The notes under the pieces are model-generated. The model saw only the letters and a list, made by a program, of their open reading frames with translations. It was not told the origin of the DNA and ran no database searches. Positions 24,095 through 32,977 of a stretch of 64,000 bases of DNA are shown here, in pieces. The first letter of the stretch is position 1, and each line of letters begins with the position of its first letter. The translations under genes were made by a program, and so were the position numbers. The DNA is from Micromonospora lutea (GTDB taxonomy: Bacteria > Actinomycetota > Actinomycetes > Mycobacteriales > Micromonosporaceae): positions 434,001 to 498,000 of the forward strand of contig NZ_BOPB01000002.1 in NCBI RefSeq assembly GCF_016863535.1. Direction: 5' to 3'.

Positions 24095-25693
24095 CTGGAC
24101 ACCCTCGACGCCGCCGCTGTGCGCCGCTGGTGCGCCAGCGGACTGGCCGCGCTCAAGCGGCACCAGGGTGAGATCGACGAGCTGAACGTCTACCCGGTGC
24201 CCGACGGTGACACCGGCACCAACCTGGTGCTCACCCTCACCTCCGCCCAGCAGGCGCTCGCGATGGATCTGGACACCCACGCCGACGGCATCTCCACCGC
24301 GCACGGGCACGCGTTGCGCCTGATGGCCCGGGGTGCCCTGCTCGGCGCGCGGGGCAACTCCGGGGTGATCCTGTCGCAGATCCTGCGCGGCCTCGCCGAC
24401 GCCCTGGCCGCCACCCCGCAGGTGCACGGCCGGGAATTGGCCGTGGCCCTGCGGGAGGCGACCGACGCGGCGTACACGGCGGTCGTCCGTCCGGTGGAGG
24501 GCACCCTGCTCTCCGTGGTCTCGGCCGCCGCCGGCGGGGCCGAACAGGCCGGCAGCGACGAGCTGTACGTGGTGGCCCGGGCGGCGGCGAACGCCGCCGC
24601 CGGCGCGTTGGCCCGCACCCCCGAGCAGTTGCCGGCGCTGGCCCGGGCGGGGGTCGTCGACGCCGGTGGCCAAGGGCTGTGCCTGCTGTTGGACGCCCTG
24701 GTCGAGGTGGTCACGGGGGAGAGCCCGGAGCGGCCGGCGCCCAGCCTTCCCCCGGTGCGACCGCCGGTCACCGTCGCCCGCGAGACCGGCTCGGCGGAGT
24801 ACGCCTACGAGGTGCAGTTCCTGCTCGACGCCGACGCGGCGGCGGTGGAGCGGATGCGGGAGTCACTGGCCGCGATCGGCGACTCCCTGGTGGTGGTCGG
24901 CGACGCCGGCACCTGGCAGGTTCACGTGCACGTCAACGACGTCGGCGCAGCGATCGAGGCGGGCGTGGAGGCCGGCCGCCCGTACCAGATCGCGGTGACC
25001 CGCTTCGCCGACCAACCGGCGCCCGTGTCGCCCCGATTGTCCGACGGACGTGCCGCCGTGGTGGTGGCCGCCGGTGCCGGGATCGCCGAGTTGCTCGCCG
25101 CCGAGGGGGCGGTGGTGGTGCCCGGCAACCCCTCGGTCGGGCAACTGCTGGACGCGGTACACGCCACCGGCGCGGCTCGCGTGGTGGTGCTGCCCAACGA
25201 CCCGGACGCGCAGGCGGTGGCGAACCAGGTCGTCGAGGAGGCGCACCGGCTGGGGGTGGAGGTCGCCGTGGTGCCAACCCGTTCACCGGTGCAGGCGCTG
25301 GCGGCGCTGGCCGTACGCGACCCGCGGCGGCGGTTCGCCGACGACGTGATCGCGATGGCCGAGGCGGCGGGCGCCTGCCGCTACGCCGAGGTGTGCCGGG
25401 CCGGCCGCGAGGCGCTGACCGTCGCCGGTCCGTGCCGTGCCGGCGACGTGCTCGCCCTGGTCGAGGGTGAGGTGAACCTGATCGGCGCCGACCTGGTGGA
25501 AACCTGTGTCGCACTGGTCGACCGGATGCTCGGCGGTGGCGGTGAGCTGGTCACCCTGCTCGTCGGCGCCGACGCGCCCGACGGGTTGGTCGACGCGGTG
25601 CGTGCGCACATCGCGGCCCGGTGGCCCTTCGTCGAGGTGCAGGCGTACCCGGGTGGGCAACCGCACCATCCCCTGCTGGTCGGTGTCGAATGA
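24092..25693 (+). CDS. DAK2-domain (FakA/YloV-type) kinase
   Basis: 533 residues. The N-terminal DAK2 domain (about 1-205) has NVYPVPDGDTGTNLVLTL, the nucleotide/metal-binding loop, and GALLGARGNSGVILSQILRG. The C-terminal part (about 230-533) matches the DegV-partner half, with VVVLPNDPDAQAVANQV and LVTLLVGADAPDGLVDAV. In Firmicutes the homologue FakA phosphorylates fatty acids bound to FakB (DegV). No degV gene lies in the window. The gene precedes recG with a 4-base ATGA overlap, a conserved pairing. The mycobacterial counterpart is Rv2974c. Confidence 0.9.
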   Translation: MLDTLDAAAVRRWCASGLAALKRHQGEIDELNVYPVPDGDTGTNLVLTLTSAQQALAMDLDTHADGISTAHGHALRLMARGALLGARGNSGVILSQILRGLADALAATPQVHGRELAVALREATDAAYTAVVRPVEGTLLSVVSAAAGGAEQAGSDELYVVARAAANAAAGALARTPEQLPALARAGVVDAGGQGLCLLLDALVEVVTGESPERPAPSLPPVRPPVTVARETGSAEYAYEVQFLLDADAAAVERMRESLAAIGDSLVVVGDAGTWQVHVHVNDVGAAIEAGVEAGRPYQIAVTRFADQPAPVSPRLSDGRAAVVVAAGAGIAELLAAEGAVVVPGNPSVGQLLDAVHATGAARVVVLPNDPDAQAVANQVVEEAHRLGVEVAVVPTRSPVQALAALAVRDPRRRFADDVIAMAEAAGACRYAEVCRAGREALTVAGPCRAGDVLALVEGEVNLIGADLVETCVALVDRMLGGGGELVTLLVGADAPDGLVDAVRAHIAARWPFVEVQAYPGGQPHHPLLVGVE

Positions 25694-27894
25694 CGGTCGA
25701 GCCGTCCGACCTGGACACTCCGCTGAAGAAGCTGGTCGGTGAGAAGACCGCCAAGGCGCTGGCCGGCCACCTCGACCTGCACACCGCCGGTGACCTCATC
25801 TACCACTTCCCCCGTCGCTACGACGAGCGCGGCGAGCACACCGACATCCGCTCGTTGGACGTCGGTGAACAGGTCACCGTGCTGGCCCAGGTGCAGCGCA
25901 CCGCCGTACGCCCGATGCGTCAGCGCCGGGGAAACCTGTTGGAGGTGACCGTCGGCGACGGCTCCGGGGGCAGTCTCACCCTCACCTTCTTCGGTAACCA
26001 GGCGTGGCGCGAGCGGGAACTGCGGCCCGGCCGGTGGGGGCTGTTCGCCGGAAAGGTCACCGAGTTCCGGGGCAGGCGGCAGCTCAACGGACCGGAATAC
26101 GTCCTGTTGGGCGAGCAGACCGACACCGAGGCTGCGGCCAGCGAGCAGATCGAGGAGTTCGCGGGGGCGCTCATCCCGGTCTACCCGGCCGCCGCGGCGG
26201 TGCCCACCTGGGTGATCGCCCGCTGCGTACGGGTGGTGCTGGACACGGTGGCGCCGCCGGAGGATCCGTTGCCGGCGACGGTGCGGGCCAGCCGGAACCT
26301 GGTCGGCCTGGGCACCGCCCTACGGGAGATCCATCGGCCGTCCAGCCGGGAGGAGCTCTACCGGGCCCGTCGGCGACTGAAGTGGGACGAGGCGTTCGCG
26401 GTGCAGGTGACCCTGGTCCGCCGCAAGCGTGCCGCCGCCGCGTCGCCCGCGCGTCGCCGGCCCGGGCGCTCCGGTGGTCTGCTCGACGCGTTCGACGCCC
26501 GGCTGCCGTACGAGCTGACCGCCGGCCAGCGCGAGGTCGGTGTCGAGATCGCCGCCGACCTCGCCACCGGTCATCCGATGCACCGCCTGCTGCAGGGCGA
26601 GGTTGGCTCCGGCAAGACCGTGGTGGCGCTGCGGGCGATGCTCCAGGTGGTCGACGCGGGTGGGCAGGCCGCGCTGCTGGCCCCGACCGAGGTGCTCGCC
26701 GCCCAGCATCACCGGGGCATGCTCGACCTGCTCGGCCCGCTCGCGCAGGCCGGTGAGCTGGGTGCCGCCGAACACGCCACCCGGGTGGAGCTGGTGACCG
26801 GTTCGCTGGGCGCGGCGGCTCGCCGTCGGGCGTTGGCCGAGGTCGCCAGCGGCGCGGCCGGCATCGTGCTCGGCACCCATGCCCTGCTCTACGAGGGGGT
26901 CGACTTCGCCGACCTCGGTCTGGTCGTGGTCGACGAGCAGCACCGGTTCGGGGTCGAGCAGCGGGACGCGTTGCGGGCCAAGGCGGAGCAGCCGCCGCAC
27001 GTACTGGTGATGACCGCGACCCCCATCCCTCGTACGGTGGCCATGACGGTCTACGGCGACCTGGAGATCTCCACTCTGTCTCAGCTGCCGCGTGGTCGTT
27101 CACCGATCGCCTCGCACGTGGTGCCGGCCGCCGAGAAACCGGCCTTCCTCGATCGCGCCTGGCGTCGACTGCGTGAGGAGGTCAACGCCGGTCACCAGGC
27201 GTACGTGGTCTGCCCACGGATCGGGGAGGACACCTCCGGTGCCGACGAGGAGCCGCCAGCGGTCGACGACAACGGCCGCCGGCCGCCGCTCGCGGTGACC
27301 GATGTGGCGCCGTTGCTGGCCGACGGACCGCTGAACGGTCTGCGGATCGGTGTCCTGCACGGCCGGTTGCCGGCCGACGAGAAGGACGCGGTGATGCGGT
27401 CCTTCGCCGCTGGTCACCTGGACGTGCTGGTGGCCACCACGGTGGTCGAGGTGGGCGTGGACGTGCCCAACGCGACGATGATGGTGGTGTTGGACGCCGA
27501 CCGGTTCGGCGTTTCGCAGCTGCACCAGTTGCGGGGTCGGGTGGGCCGAGGCAGCGCCCCCGGGCTCTGCCTGCTGGTGACCGAGGCGACCGAGGGCACC
27601 GCAGCACGGGAGCGGCTGGACGCGGTGGCCTCCACGACGGACGGTTTCAAGCTCGCCGAGTTGGATCTGGAGCAGCGGCGGGAGGGGGACGTGCTGGGTG
27701 CGGCCCAGTCCGGTCGCCGTTCGCACCTGCGCCTGCTGTCCTTGCTGCGTGACGCGGACCTGATCCGCGACGCGCGGGCGGAGGCGATCGCGTTGGTCGA
27801 CGAGGATCCGGACCTGGCCCGGCATCCGGCGCTCGCCGCCTCGGTGGCCGCGCTGGTCGACGCCGACCGCGCCGAGTACCTCGAAAAGGGCTGA
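25690..27894 (+). CDS. recG: ATP-dependent DNA helicase RecG
   Basis: 734 residues. RecG reverses stalled forks and migrates branches. An N-terminal wedge/OB domain (about 1-200) has DLIYHFPRRYDER and LTFFGNQAWRERELRPG. Helicase motifs follow: Walker A GEVGSGKTVVALRAM, motif Ia APTEVLAAQHH, the DEAH-like box VVDEQHRFGVEQR (DEQH, typical of RecG), motif III VMTATPIPRT, then VATTVVEVGVDVPNATMMVV and the motif VI region QLHQLRGRVGRG. The ATG at 25690 overlaps the DAK2 stop. A convergent terminator follows. Confidence 0.97.
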   Translation: MTVEPSDLDTPLKKLVGEKTAKALAGHLDLHTAGDLIYHFPRRYDERGEHTDIRSLDVGEQVTVLAQVQRTAVRPMRQRRGNLLEVTVGDGSGGSLTLTFFGNQAWRERELRPGRWGLFAGKVTEFRGRRQLNGPEYVLLGEQTDTEAAASEQIEEFAGALIPVYPAAAAVPTWVIARCVRVVLDTVAPPEDPLPATVRASRNLVGLGTALREIHRPSSREELYRARRRLKWDEAFAVQVTLVRRKRAAAASPARRRPGRSGGLLDAFDARLPYELTAGQREVGVEIAADLATGHPMHRLLQGEVGSGKTVVALRAMLQVVDAGGQAALLAPTEVLAAQHHRGMLDLLGPLAQAGELGAAEHATRVELVTGSLGAAARRRALAEVASGAAGIVLGTHALLYEGVDFADLGLVVVDEQHRFGVEQRDALRAKAEQPPHVLVMTATPIPRTVAMTVYGDLEISTLSQLPRGRSPIASHVVPAAEKPAFLDRAWRRLREEVNAGHQAYVVCPRIGEDTSGADEEPPAVDDNGRRPPLAVTDVAPLLADGPLNGLRIGVLHGRLPADEKDAVMRSFAAGHLDVLVATTVVEVGVDVPNATMMVVLDADRFGVSQLHQLRGRVGRGSAPGLCLLVTEATEGTAARERLDAVASTTDGFKLAELDLEQRREGDVLGAAQSGRRSHLRLLSLLRDADLIRDARAEAIALVDEDPDLARHPALAASVAALVDADRAEYLEKG

Positions 27895-27925
27895 CCGGCG
27901 GCGACCGCCGGAGCCGGGATGCGAA

Positions 27926-27963
27926 CCGCCCCGGTCACCCGTGGAAAGGGGTGACCGGGGCGG
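27926..27963. terminator. Bidirectional terminator between recG and surface protein gene
   Basis: Perfect 15-bp stem (27926-27940 with 27949-27963) with an eight-base loop, between the two convergent stops. Confidence 0.85.
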
Positions 27964-27984
27964 ACCCGTTCAGCTCAGCTCGGC

Positions 27985-29487
27985 TCAGGCGGTGAAGTGG
28001 ACCCGCCGCCGCCGCGCCATCACGAACAGCACCGCGCCCAGCGCCAGCAGGGCGATCGCGCCGGCGGCGATGCCACCGGCCGCGGCACCGGTCACCGGCA
28101 GGCCCGGGGGCTCCTCGCCGCCGCCACCGCCGCCGCAGCCCTCGGGCGCGTAGACGACCTCAAGCTCCAGACCAAGCTCCGGCAGGACGACCAGGGCCGC
28201 CTCGTCGTCACCGGCCGGGAAGCTGACCTTCTCCGACGAGCCCGGTGCGACGGTACGGGTCTCGGTCTTGTCGCCGTAGGTGAACTCCACCTTGACCGGC
28301 ATGCCACCCTCCGGGTTCGACGCGGTCAGCCCGAAGGTCTCGCAGTCCGCGTCGGTGGTCACCGTCGGCAGCGGGCAGTCCTCGGGACGCTCCCAGGAGT
28401 AGGTGCCGTTCTCGATGACCTTGCCGTCGACCAACACCTCGATCTTGCCAGCGTTCTCGGCGGGCACCACGGTCTCGTTGTCGGCCTTGCCGGGCTCGAC
28501 GGTGACCTTCTTGGACCAGCCGTTCTCGCCCCGGACCTCGAACTCGACCGGGTACTTCGAGATCTTGCCGTCGTTGCTCAGCGAGACGGTCACCGTGCCG
28601 TCGCAGGAGGAAGCGAAGGTGGACGCCGGGGTGGTGCAGTTCTTGCTGCCGCCGTTGTACCAGCCCTGCGGGCCGGACGAACGGTTGCCGGGAGCGCCCT
28701 TGTCGCCCAGCTTCTTGGAGCCGTAGCGCGGGCCGTCCTCGACCAGCGGGTCGATGATCTCGTCGACGCCGCCCCAGATCAGGTCGACCTGCGTGTGGCA
28801 GTCCGGCACACCGATGTTCAGCTCGATCTCGTTCTGGCCGGCGCCGAGGAAGTCGCTGTCCGGCTCACCGTAGACGTACTGCGGGGTGGCGAACTGCGGG
28901 CGCGGCGCGAAGTACGACACCAGGGTGAAGTACTGCTTCTCGTCGCCGCACAGCGGCAGGTCACCCTCCAGCTTGACGGTCGCCGTGCCCTTCGGGCCGT
29001 CGAAGGTGTGGCTGTACTTCGCCTGGCTGGCGTCGACGCACTTCGGTGCCGGGTTGCACGCGGCGTCGGTGGCGAGGTTGATGGTGCCCTCGTTCGTCTT
29101 CTCCCGCTTGTTGTCCCAGCGGCCCTCGACGATGAGCTTGGCGCTCGTGGTGGCACCCGGCACTCGTTGGACGGCCTCGACAGAGCCGCCCCGGGGGATC
29201 GCCACACCCTGAAGGTCGACGGGCTCGGCACCCGGCACGAGCACCTGGACGGGGGTCGAGGGCTCGGCGGTCACCTTCTTGATGGTGGCGGCGGTCCTAC
29301 GTTCGCTGTTGACCACCTTCCACGTGATCACACGTTCACCACTGAGCTGGTCACAGAGAGCGGTGGCGGTGATGGTGGTGTGGTGGGCGGCGGCCGGGGT
29401 TGCCGCCACCGCTGCTCCGGTCATGCCGATGAGGGCGGCTGCCAGGACAGCCAGCGGTCGCCGCAGCGACAGCTTGGGTCGGATCAC
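27985..29487 (-). CDS. LPVTG cell-wall surface protein, larger paralogue
   Basis: 500 residues. A signal peptide (residues 1-35, RRPLAVLAAALIGMTGAAVA, cut near TPAAAHH). A domain at about 36-130 with WKVVNSERRTAA resembles the smaller neighbour. A middle region at about 140-290 holds several paired cysteines. Two immunoglobulin-like repeats follow. The end is LPVTG at residue 463, a hydrophobic helix and RRRR: a sortase-anchoring signal. No sortase is encoded nearby. GTG 29487 has GGGAG upstream; the longer frame has none. It is probably an exposed wall protein, of unknown ligand. Promoter elements match those of the gene at 29876-30886. Confidence 0.85.
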   Translation of the reverse strand: MIRPKLSLRRPLAVLAAALIGMTGAAVAATPAAAHHTTITATALCDQLSGERVITWKVVNSERRTAATIKKVTAEPSTPVQVLVPGAEPVDLQGVAIPRGGSVEAVQRVPGATTSAKLIVEGRWDNKREKTNEGTINLATDAACNPAPKCVDASQAKYSHTFDGPKGTATVKLEGDLPLCGDEKQYFTLVSYFAPRPQFATPQYVYGEPDSDFLGAGQNEIELNIGVPDCHTQVDLIWGGVDEIIDPLVEDGPRYGSKKLGDKGAPGNRSSGPQGWYNGGSKNCTTPASTFASSCDGTVTVSLSNDGKISKYPVEFEVRGENGWSKKVTVEPGKADNETVVPAENAGKIEVLVDGKVIENGTYSWERPEDCPLPTVTTDADCETFGLTASNPEGGMPVKVEFTYGDKTETRTVAPGSSEKVSFPAGDDEAALVVLPELGLELEVVYAPEGCGGGGGGEEPPGLPVTGAAAGGIAAGAIALLALGAVLFVMARRRRVHFTA

Positions 29488-29618
29488 GCGTACTCCCGGG
29501 GTGAAGAAGAGCGTCAGGGTCGGCGCGGGCGGGACGGACGGCGCTGGCGGCACGATGCCGCGCCTGAAGGGTGTCTGCCGTGCCGATGACCGGCGGCGAT
29601 GACGCCGGCACCGGGCAG

Positions 29619-29690
29619 ACCCTAGCGAGATCGTGAGAAACGGAACAGTCCTCAGCCAGGCTTAAGCATGATGTTATTGATTTGAGATCA
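29619..29690 (-). promoter_or_regulatory. Promoter and upstream block of the larger surface protein gene
   Basis: On the minus strand, TAGGGT (complement of 29619-29624) is a -10 box followed by TCTGCC. About 37 bases further upstream is AACATCATGCTTAAG (complement of 29661-29675), then GATCTC. The same order and spacing recur before the neighbouring paralogue at 30959-31040. The remaining gap 29691-29816 shows nothing else recognisable. Confidence 0.55.
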
Positions 29691-29816
29691 CCGATACACG
29701 AGCGGTGACCGCGCGGCAGCTTTTCGCACCGATGTCCGCTTTGGACGGTACGTGACGGACGATGTGGTCGGGAGTGAGCCCGGGCGGTGGGCGGCGGCGT
29801 TTCGGGCCGGTAACGC

Positions 29817-29854
29817 CCGAGGGCGCGTCGACCTGGTGGTCGACGCGCCCTCGG
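29817..29854 (-). terminator. Terminator of the smaller surface protein gene
   Basis: Perfect 17-bp stem (29817-29833 with 29838-29854) and a TGGT-type four-base loop, 21 bases past the stop of the gene at 29876. Confidence 0.85.
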
Positions 29855-29875
29855 ATCAGGTTCGGGTCAGCAGGG

Positions 29876-30886
29876 TCAGGCGGTGAAGCGCACCCGACGT
29901 CGGCGGGCCACCACGAACAGCGCCGCTCCAGCGGCCAGCAGCACGGCGGCGCCGGCGATGATGCCACCGGTGGCGGCGCCGGTGACCGGCAGACCGCCGC
30001 CCCCGCCACCGCTGGCGCAGCCCTCGGGCTGCTCCCAGGCCACCGGCTCGCCCTCGACGGTGCCGTCCTCGTCCTCGAAGCTCGGCGTGACGACCAGGCC
30101 GGGGTACGCGTCGAAGGTGACCGAGGTGGTCTCGCCCGGGACCGCTTCCAGCGTCTTGGTCGTGCCCTTCTCCGAGGTCAGAGTGATCGAGAACGGAACG
30201 CCGTCGGCCGGGTTGTTGATCAGGAAGGTCAGCTCGTCGCAGGTCTCGGTGAGCTCGAAGGTCGGCTCACCCGGCTCCGGCACCACCGGCTCGTCCGTCG
30301 GCGTCGGGGTCGGCTCCGGGCTGTCCGTGGGTTCCGGGCTGTCGGTGGGCTCGGGGCTCTCGGTCGGCTCCGGGCTGTCCGTGGGTTCCGGGCTCTCGGT
30401 CGGTTCCGGGCTCTCGGTCGGCTCGGGGCTCTCGGTCGGCTCCGGGCTGTCCGTGGGGGTGGGCGTCGGCTCGGGCTGCGCGCACTTGCCGATGTACCGG
30501 GCCTTGCCGGTCTGGGTGTTGGTGACCGTGTGCCGGTCCTTCTTCCAGACCGCCCGCACCGTCAGGTGGGCAGCCTGGCCGCGCGGCACGATCTGCTCGC
30601 CGACCAGCGAGCCCTCGCCCGCCTTCGGCAGGGCGGCGCCGACGACGATGTTGGTGATCGGGGTCCTGGACGGCGTGTGCACGGCGTCCACCGTGGCAAC
30701 CCAGTGCCGCTCGCTGTTCGTGACGGTCCATTCGACCTTCACGGTGCCGTCCTTCAGCTTGCAGCCGACACCTTTGATGATGGGGTGGTGAGCACTGGCC
30801 GGGGCGGCGACGGCGGCGACGCCCGCGAGGCCGATCAGCGCACCGGCGGCGGCTGCCGCGATACGCCGGAAGTTCGGACGGTTCAC
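29876..30886 (-). CDS. LPVTG cell-wall surface protein with SPEPT repeat stalk
   Basis: 336 residues. Signal peptide at 1-31 (RRIAAAAAGALIGLAGVAAVA, ASA-HH cut). Residues 32-130 form a small domain with VEWTVTNSERHWVAT, matching the first domain of the larger neighbour. Residues 139-200 are a Pro/Glu/Thr/Ser stalk with eight SPEPT units. A second domain at about 205-290 contains FLINNPADGVPFSITL, similar to repeats in the neighbour. LPVTG at residue 299, a helix and RRRR complete the sortase signal. GTG 30886 follows CAGGAG. The paralogue pair arose by duplication, with the second gene gaining extra domains or this one losing them. Confidence 0.85.
   Translation of the reverse strand: MNRPNFRRIAAAAAGALIGLAGVAAVAAPASAHHPIIKGVGCKLKDGTVKVEWTVTNSERHWVATVDAVHTPSRTPITNIVVGAALPKAGEGSLVGEQIVPRGQAAHLTVRAVWKKDRHTVTNTQTGKARYIGKCAQPEPTPTPTDSPEPTESPEPTESPEPTESPEPTDSPEPTESPEPTDSPEPTDSPEPTPTPTDEPVVPEPGEPTFELTETCDELTFLINNPADGVPFSITLTSEKGTTKTLEAVPGETTSVTFDAYPGLVVTPSFEDEDGTVEGEPVAWEQPEGCASGGGGGGLPVTGAATGGIIAGAAVLLAAGAALFVVARRRRVRFTA
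30305..30448 (-). repeat. 18-base coding repeats (SPEPT stalk)
   Basis: Eight units of Ser-Pro-Glu-Pro-Thr plus Asp or Glu, residues 147-194. At DNA level the 18-base units differ mainly at TCC/TCG and GGT/GGC positions. Copy-number change in frame would alter stalk length. Confidence 0.9.
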
Positions 30887-30958
30887 GTGTACTCCTGAGT
30901 GGGGGAACCGGAAGCATCGTCGGTGACGGACAGGCCGATCCGCCCCGACACCCGGCAG

Positions 30959-31040
30959 ACATTAGCGATGGGGCCATGTGCGCCATAGCCTTCAGCAGAA
31001 CATAAGAATGATGTTGCAAATTCGTGATCTCCCATCTACG
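30959..31040 (-). promoter_or_regulatory. Promoter and upstream block of the SPEPT surface protein gene
   Basis: TAATGT (complement of 30959-30964) followed by TCTGCC, with AACATCATTCTTAT (complement of 31002-31015) 38 bases further upstream and GATCAC beyond. This mirrors the element at 29619-29690. Confidence 0.55.
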
Positions 31041-31105
31041 GAAGGTCTTCGGCCGGGTGCGGAGAGATCACGTGTGAGGTGCCCGGCGGCCGGGCGGGCG
31101 TCGCG

Positions 31106-31138
31106 TAGCGTCGAGGACATGAGCAGGAGCGAGCGATG
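31106..31138 (+). promoter_or_regulatory. rsmD -10 box and short leader
   Basis: TAGCGT (31106-31111) would start transcription near 31118. The 17-base leader carries AGGAG (31125-31129), six bases before ATG 31136. An ATG at 31119 opens a six-codon frame (MSRSER) ending across the rsmD start (CGATGA). Confidence 0.45.
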
Positions 31139-31699
31139 ACCCGCATCGTCGCCGGCAGCCTCGGTGGTCGGCGGCTCACCGCCCCGTCCGGTGCCGGCAC
31201 CCGGCCCACCTCCGATCGGGTACGCGAGGCGTTGTTCAGCGCGGTGGAGGCGGAGGTCGATCTCGACGGTGCCCGTTTCGCCGACCTCTACGCGGGCTCG
31301 GGCGCGGTCGGCCTGGAAGCGCTGTCGCGGGGCGCCGCGCACGCGCTGCTGGTCGAGTCCGATCCGCGTGCCGCCCGGGTGATCCGGGAGAACCTGACGG
31401 CGCTGCGAGTCGGCTCCTCGGCCCGACTGGTCACCGGCAAGGTCGCCACCGTGCTGGCCGCCGGGGCGGAGGGCGACCCGTACGACGTCGTCTTCGCCGA
31501 TCCGCCGTACGCGCTGCCCGACGACGGCATCCAGGCGATGCTCGCCGCTCTGCTGGACCGGGGGTGGCTGGCGCCGGAGGCGTTGGTGGTGGTGGAGCGA
31601 TCCAGCCGTAGCGGACCGGTCGAGTGGGTGGAAGGCATCACTGGCCAGCGCAGTCGTCGGTACGGCGAGACCACCCTTTGGTACGGTCGCCGATCATGA
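31136..31699 (+). CDS. rsmD: 16S rRNA (guanine(966)-N(2))-methyltransferase
   Basis: 187 residues. RsmD methylates G966 in the 30S head. [14 protein letters not shown] and [13 protein letters not shown] are the N-terminal signature. SAM-binding motif: [20 protein letters not shown]. Catalytic motif IV is [13 protein letters not shown] (DPPY). The C-terminal part has [10 protein letters not shown]. It overlaps coaD by four bases (ATGA), a pairing conserved across bacteria (Rv2966c-Rv2965c). Confidence 0.95.
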   Translation: MTRIVAGSLGGRRLTAPSGAGTRPTSDRVREALFSAVEAEVDLDGARFADLYAGSGAVGLEALSRGAAHALLVESDPRAARVIRENLTALRVGSSARLVTGKVATVLAAGAEGDPYDVVFADPPYALPDDGIQAMLAALLDRGWLAPEALVVVERSSRSGPVEWVEGITGQRSRRYGETTLWYGRRS

Positions 31700-32181
31700 G
31701 ACGTGCGGTGTGTCCCGGCTCGTTCGACCCGGTCACCAACGGTCACCTCGACATCGTCGGCCGCGCCAGCCGGCTGTTCGACGAGGTGATCGTCGGCGTA
31801 CTGGTCAACCAGTCGAAGAGTGGCCTGTTCACTGTCGAGGAGCGCATCGAGATGCTCCGCGAGGTGACCGTTTCCTACGGCAACGTGCGGGTGGAGTCCT
31901 TCCGGGGCCTGCTGGTGGACTTCTGCCGGGCGCAGCGGGCGACCGTGCTCATCAAGGGTCTGCGGGCGGTCAGTGACTTCGACTACGAGTTGCAGATGGC
32001 CCAGATGAACATCGGCCTCGCCGGAGTCGAGACGCTGTTCATGCCCACCAATCCGCTCTACTCCTTCCTCTCGTCCAGCTTGGTCAAGGACGTGGCCAAG
32101 TGGGGCGGTGACGTCACGCCGCACGTACCGGACGTGGTCCGTGAGGCGCTGAAGGCTCGGCTGGCTCCTCCGCCGGCCTGA
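31696..32181 (+). CDS. coaD: Phosphopantetheine adenylyltransferase
   Basis: 161 residues, normal size. It adenylates 4-phosphopantetheine, the penultimate step to coenzyme A. The nucleotidyltransferase motif is [16 protein letters not shown] (TxGH class). [19 protein letters not shown] binds phosphopantetheine. The ISSxxVK-like loop reads [20 protein letters not shown] 31696 overlaps the rsmD stop; the longer frame upstream lies within rsmD. Confidence 0.97.
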   Translation: MRRAVCPGSFDPVTNGHLDIVGRASRLFDEVIVGVLVNQSKSGLFTVEERIEMLREVTVSYGNVRVESFRGLLVDFCRAQRATVLIKGLRAVSDFDYELQMAQMNIGLAGVETLFMPTNPLYSFLSSSLVKDVAKWGGDVTPHVPDVVREALKARLAPPPA

Positions 32182-32308
32182 GCCGACACGCCCGGGGAGC
32201 GGGCCGGGGCGTGGAGGGGCGCGGGACGACATCATTGGGTGAAGCGGGAAACTGGCCGCAGCCCGCATGATGTAGGTCGGCCCGACGAACGACAGGAGTG
32301 AGGTACCG

Positions 32309-32806
32309 GTGGACCCGCTCGACCGCATCGACGAACTGATCGCCATCGTGGAGCAGGCGCGCTCTGTGCCGATGTCGCGCAACAACTGCATGGTCGACCG
32401 GGGCGAGATGATCGGGGCTCTCGACGAACTGCGCGCCGAACTCCCCGCCGACCTGCGCCGCGCCGCCGCTCTGCTGGAGGAGCGGGACAAGATCATGGAG
32501 GCCGGCAAGCGGGAGGCGGACCGCATCATCAGCGAGGGCGAGGCGGAACACGCCCGGCTGGTCTCGGTGAACGAGATCACCGTTTCCGCCGAGCACGAGG
32601 GCGCCCGGATCATCGCCGAGGCGCGGGCGGAGGCGCAGCGGCTGCGCGAGGAGGTCGACGACTACGTCGACACCGCGCTGGCCAATTTCGAGCAGTTCCT
32701 GACCCGGGCGTTGGCCTCGATAGAGCGCGGCCGGGACAAGATGCACGCGCTGCGGGAGATCGGCACCTTCGCCGGTGACGAGGCGGAGCGACCGCTGCCC
32801 TTCTGA
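32309..32806 (+). CDS. Coiled-coil DivIVA-like conserved actinobacterial protein
   Basis: 165 residues, highly charged and helical from end to end. MDPLDRIDELIAIVEQARSV is followed by a conserved CMVDRGEMIGALDELRAELP and long heptad-rich stretches (READRIISEGEAEHARLV, ARIIAEARAEAQRLREEVD). The family equals Rv2927c, which sits at the same place between coaD and the DUF177/rpmF pair. A structural role near division or envelope synthesis is often assumed but not established by sequence. GTG 32309 follows GGAGTGAGG. Confidence 0.85.
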   Translation: MDPLDRIDELIAIVEQARSVPMSRNNCMVDRGEMIGALDELRAELPADLRRAAALLEERDKIMEAGKREADRIISEGEAEHARLVSVNEITVSAEHEGARIIAEARAEAQRLREEVDDYVDTALANFEQFLTRALASIERGRDKMHALREIGTFAGDEAERPLPF

Positions 32807-32977
32807 TCCCGCCGGTTCCGATGGGACGGAACGTCCGCTGCCGACCGGACTGTCCGTCGCCGACGGGATCGTCCGATGCTCCCGGCGGGCCGGGACGGCT
32901 GGTCACCCCCGGTTCGACGCTGGGGCGTCCGTCCGGGTAACCTCGTTTGTCGGCCTCTCACCGGCCGGAGTCTAACT

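Noticed and set aside
30305..30448. Regular 18-base repeats resembling a CRISPR-like array
   Set aside because: Units are contiguous without spacers and encode SPEPT in frame of a surface protein.
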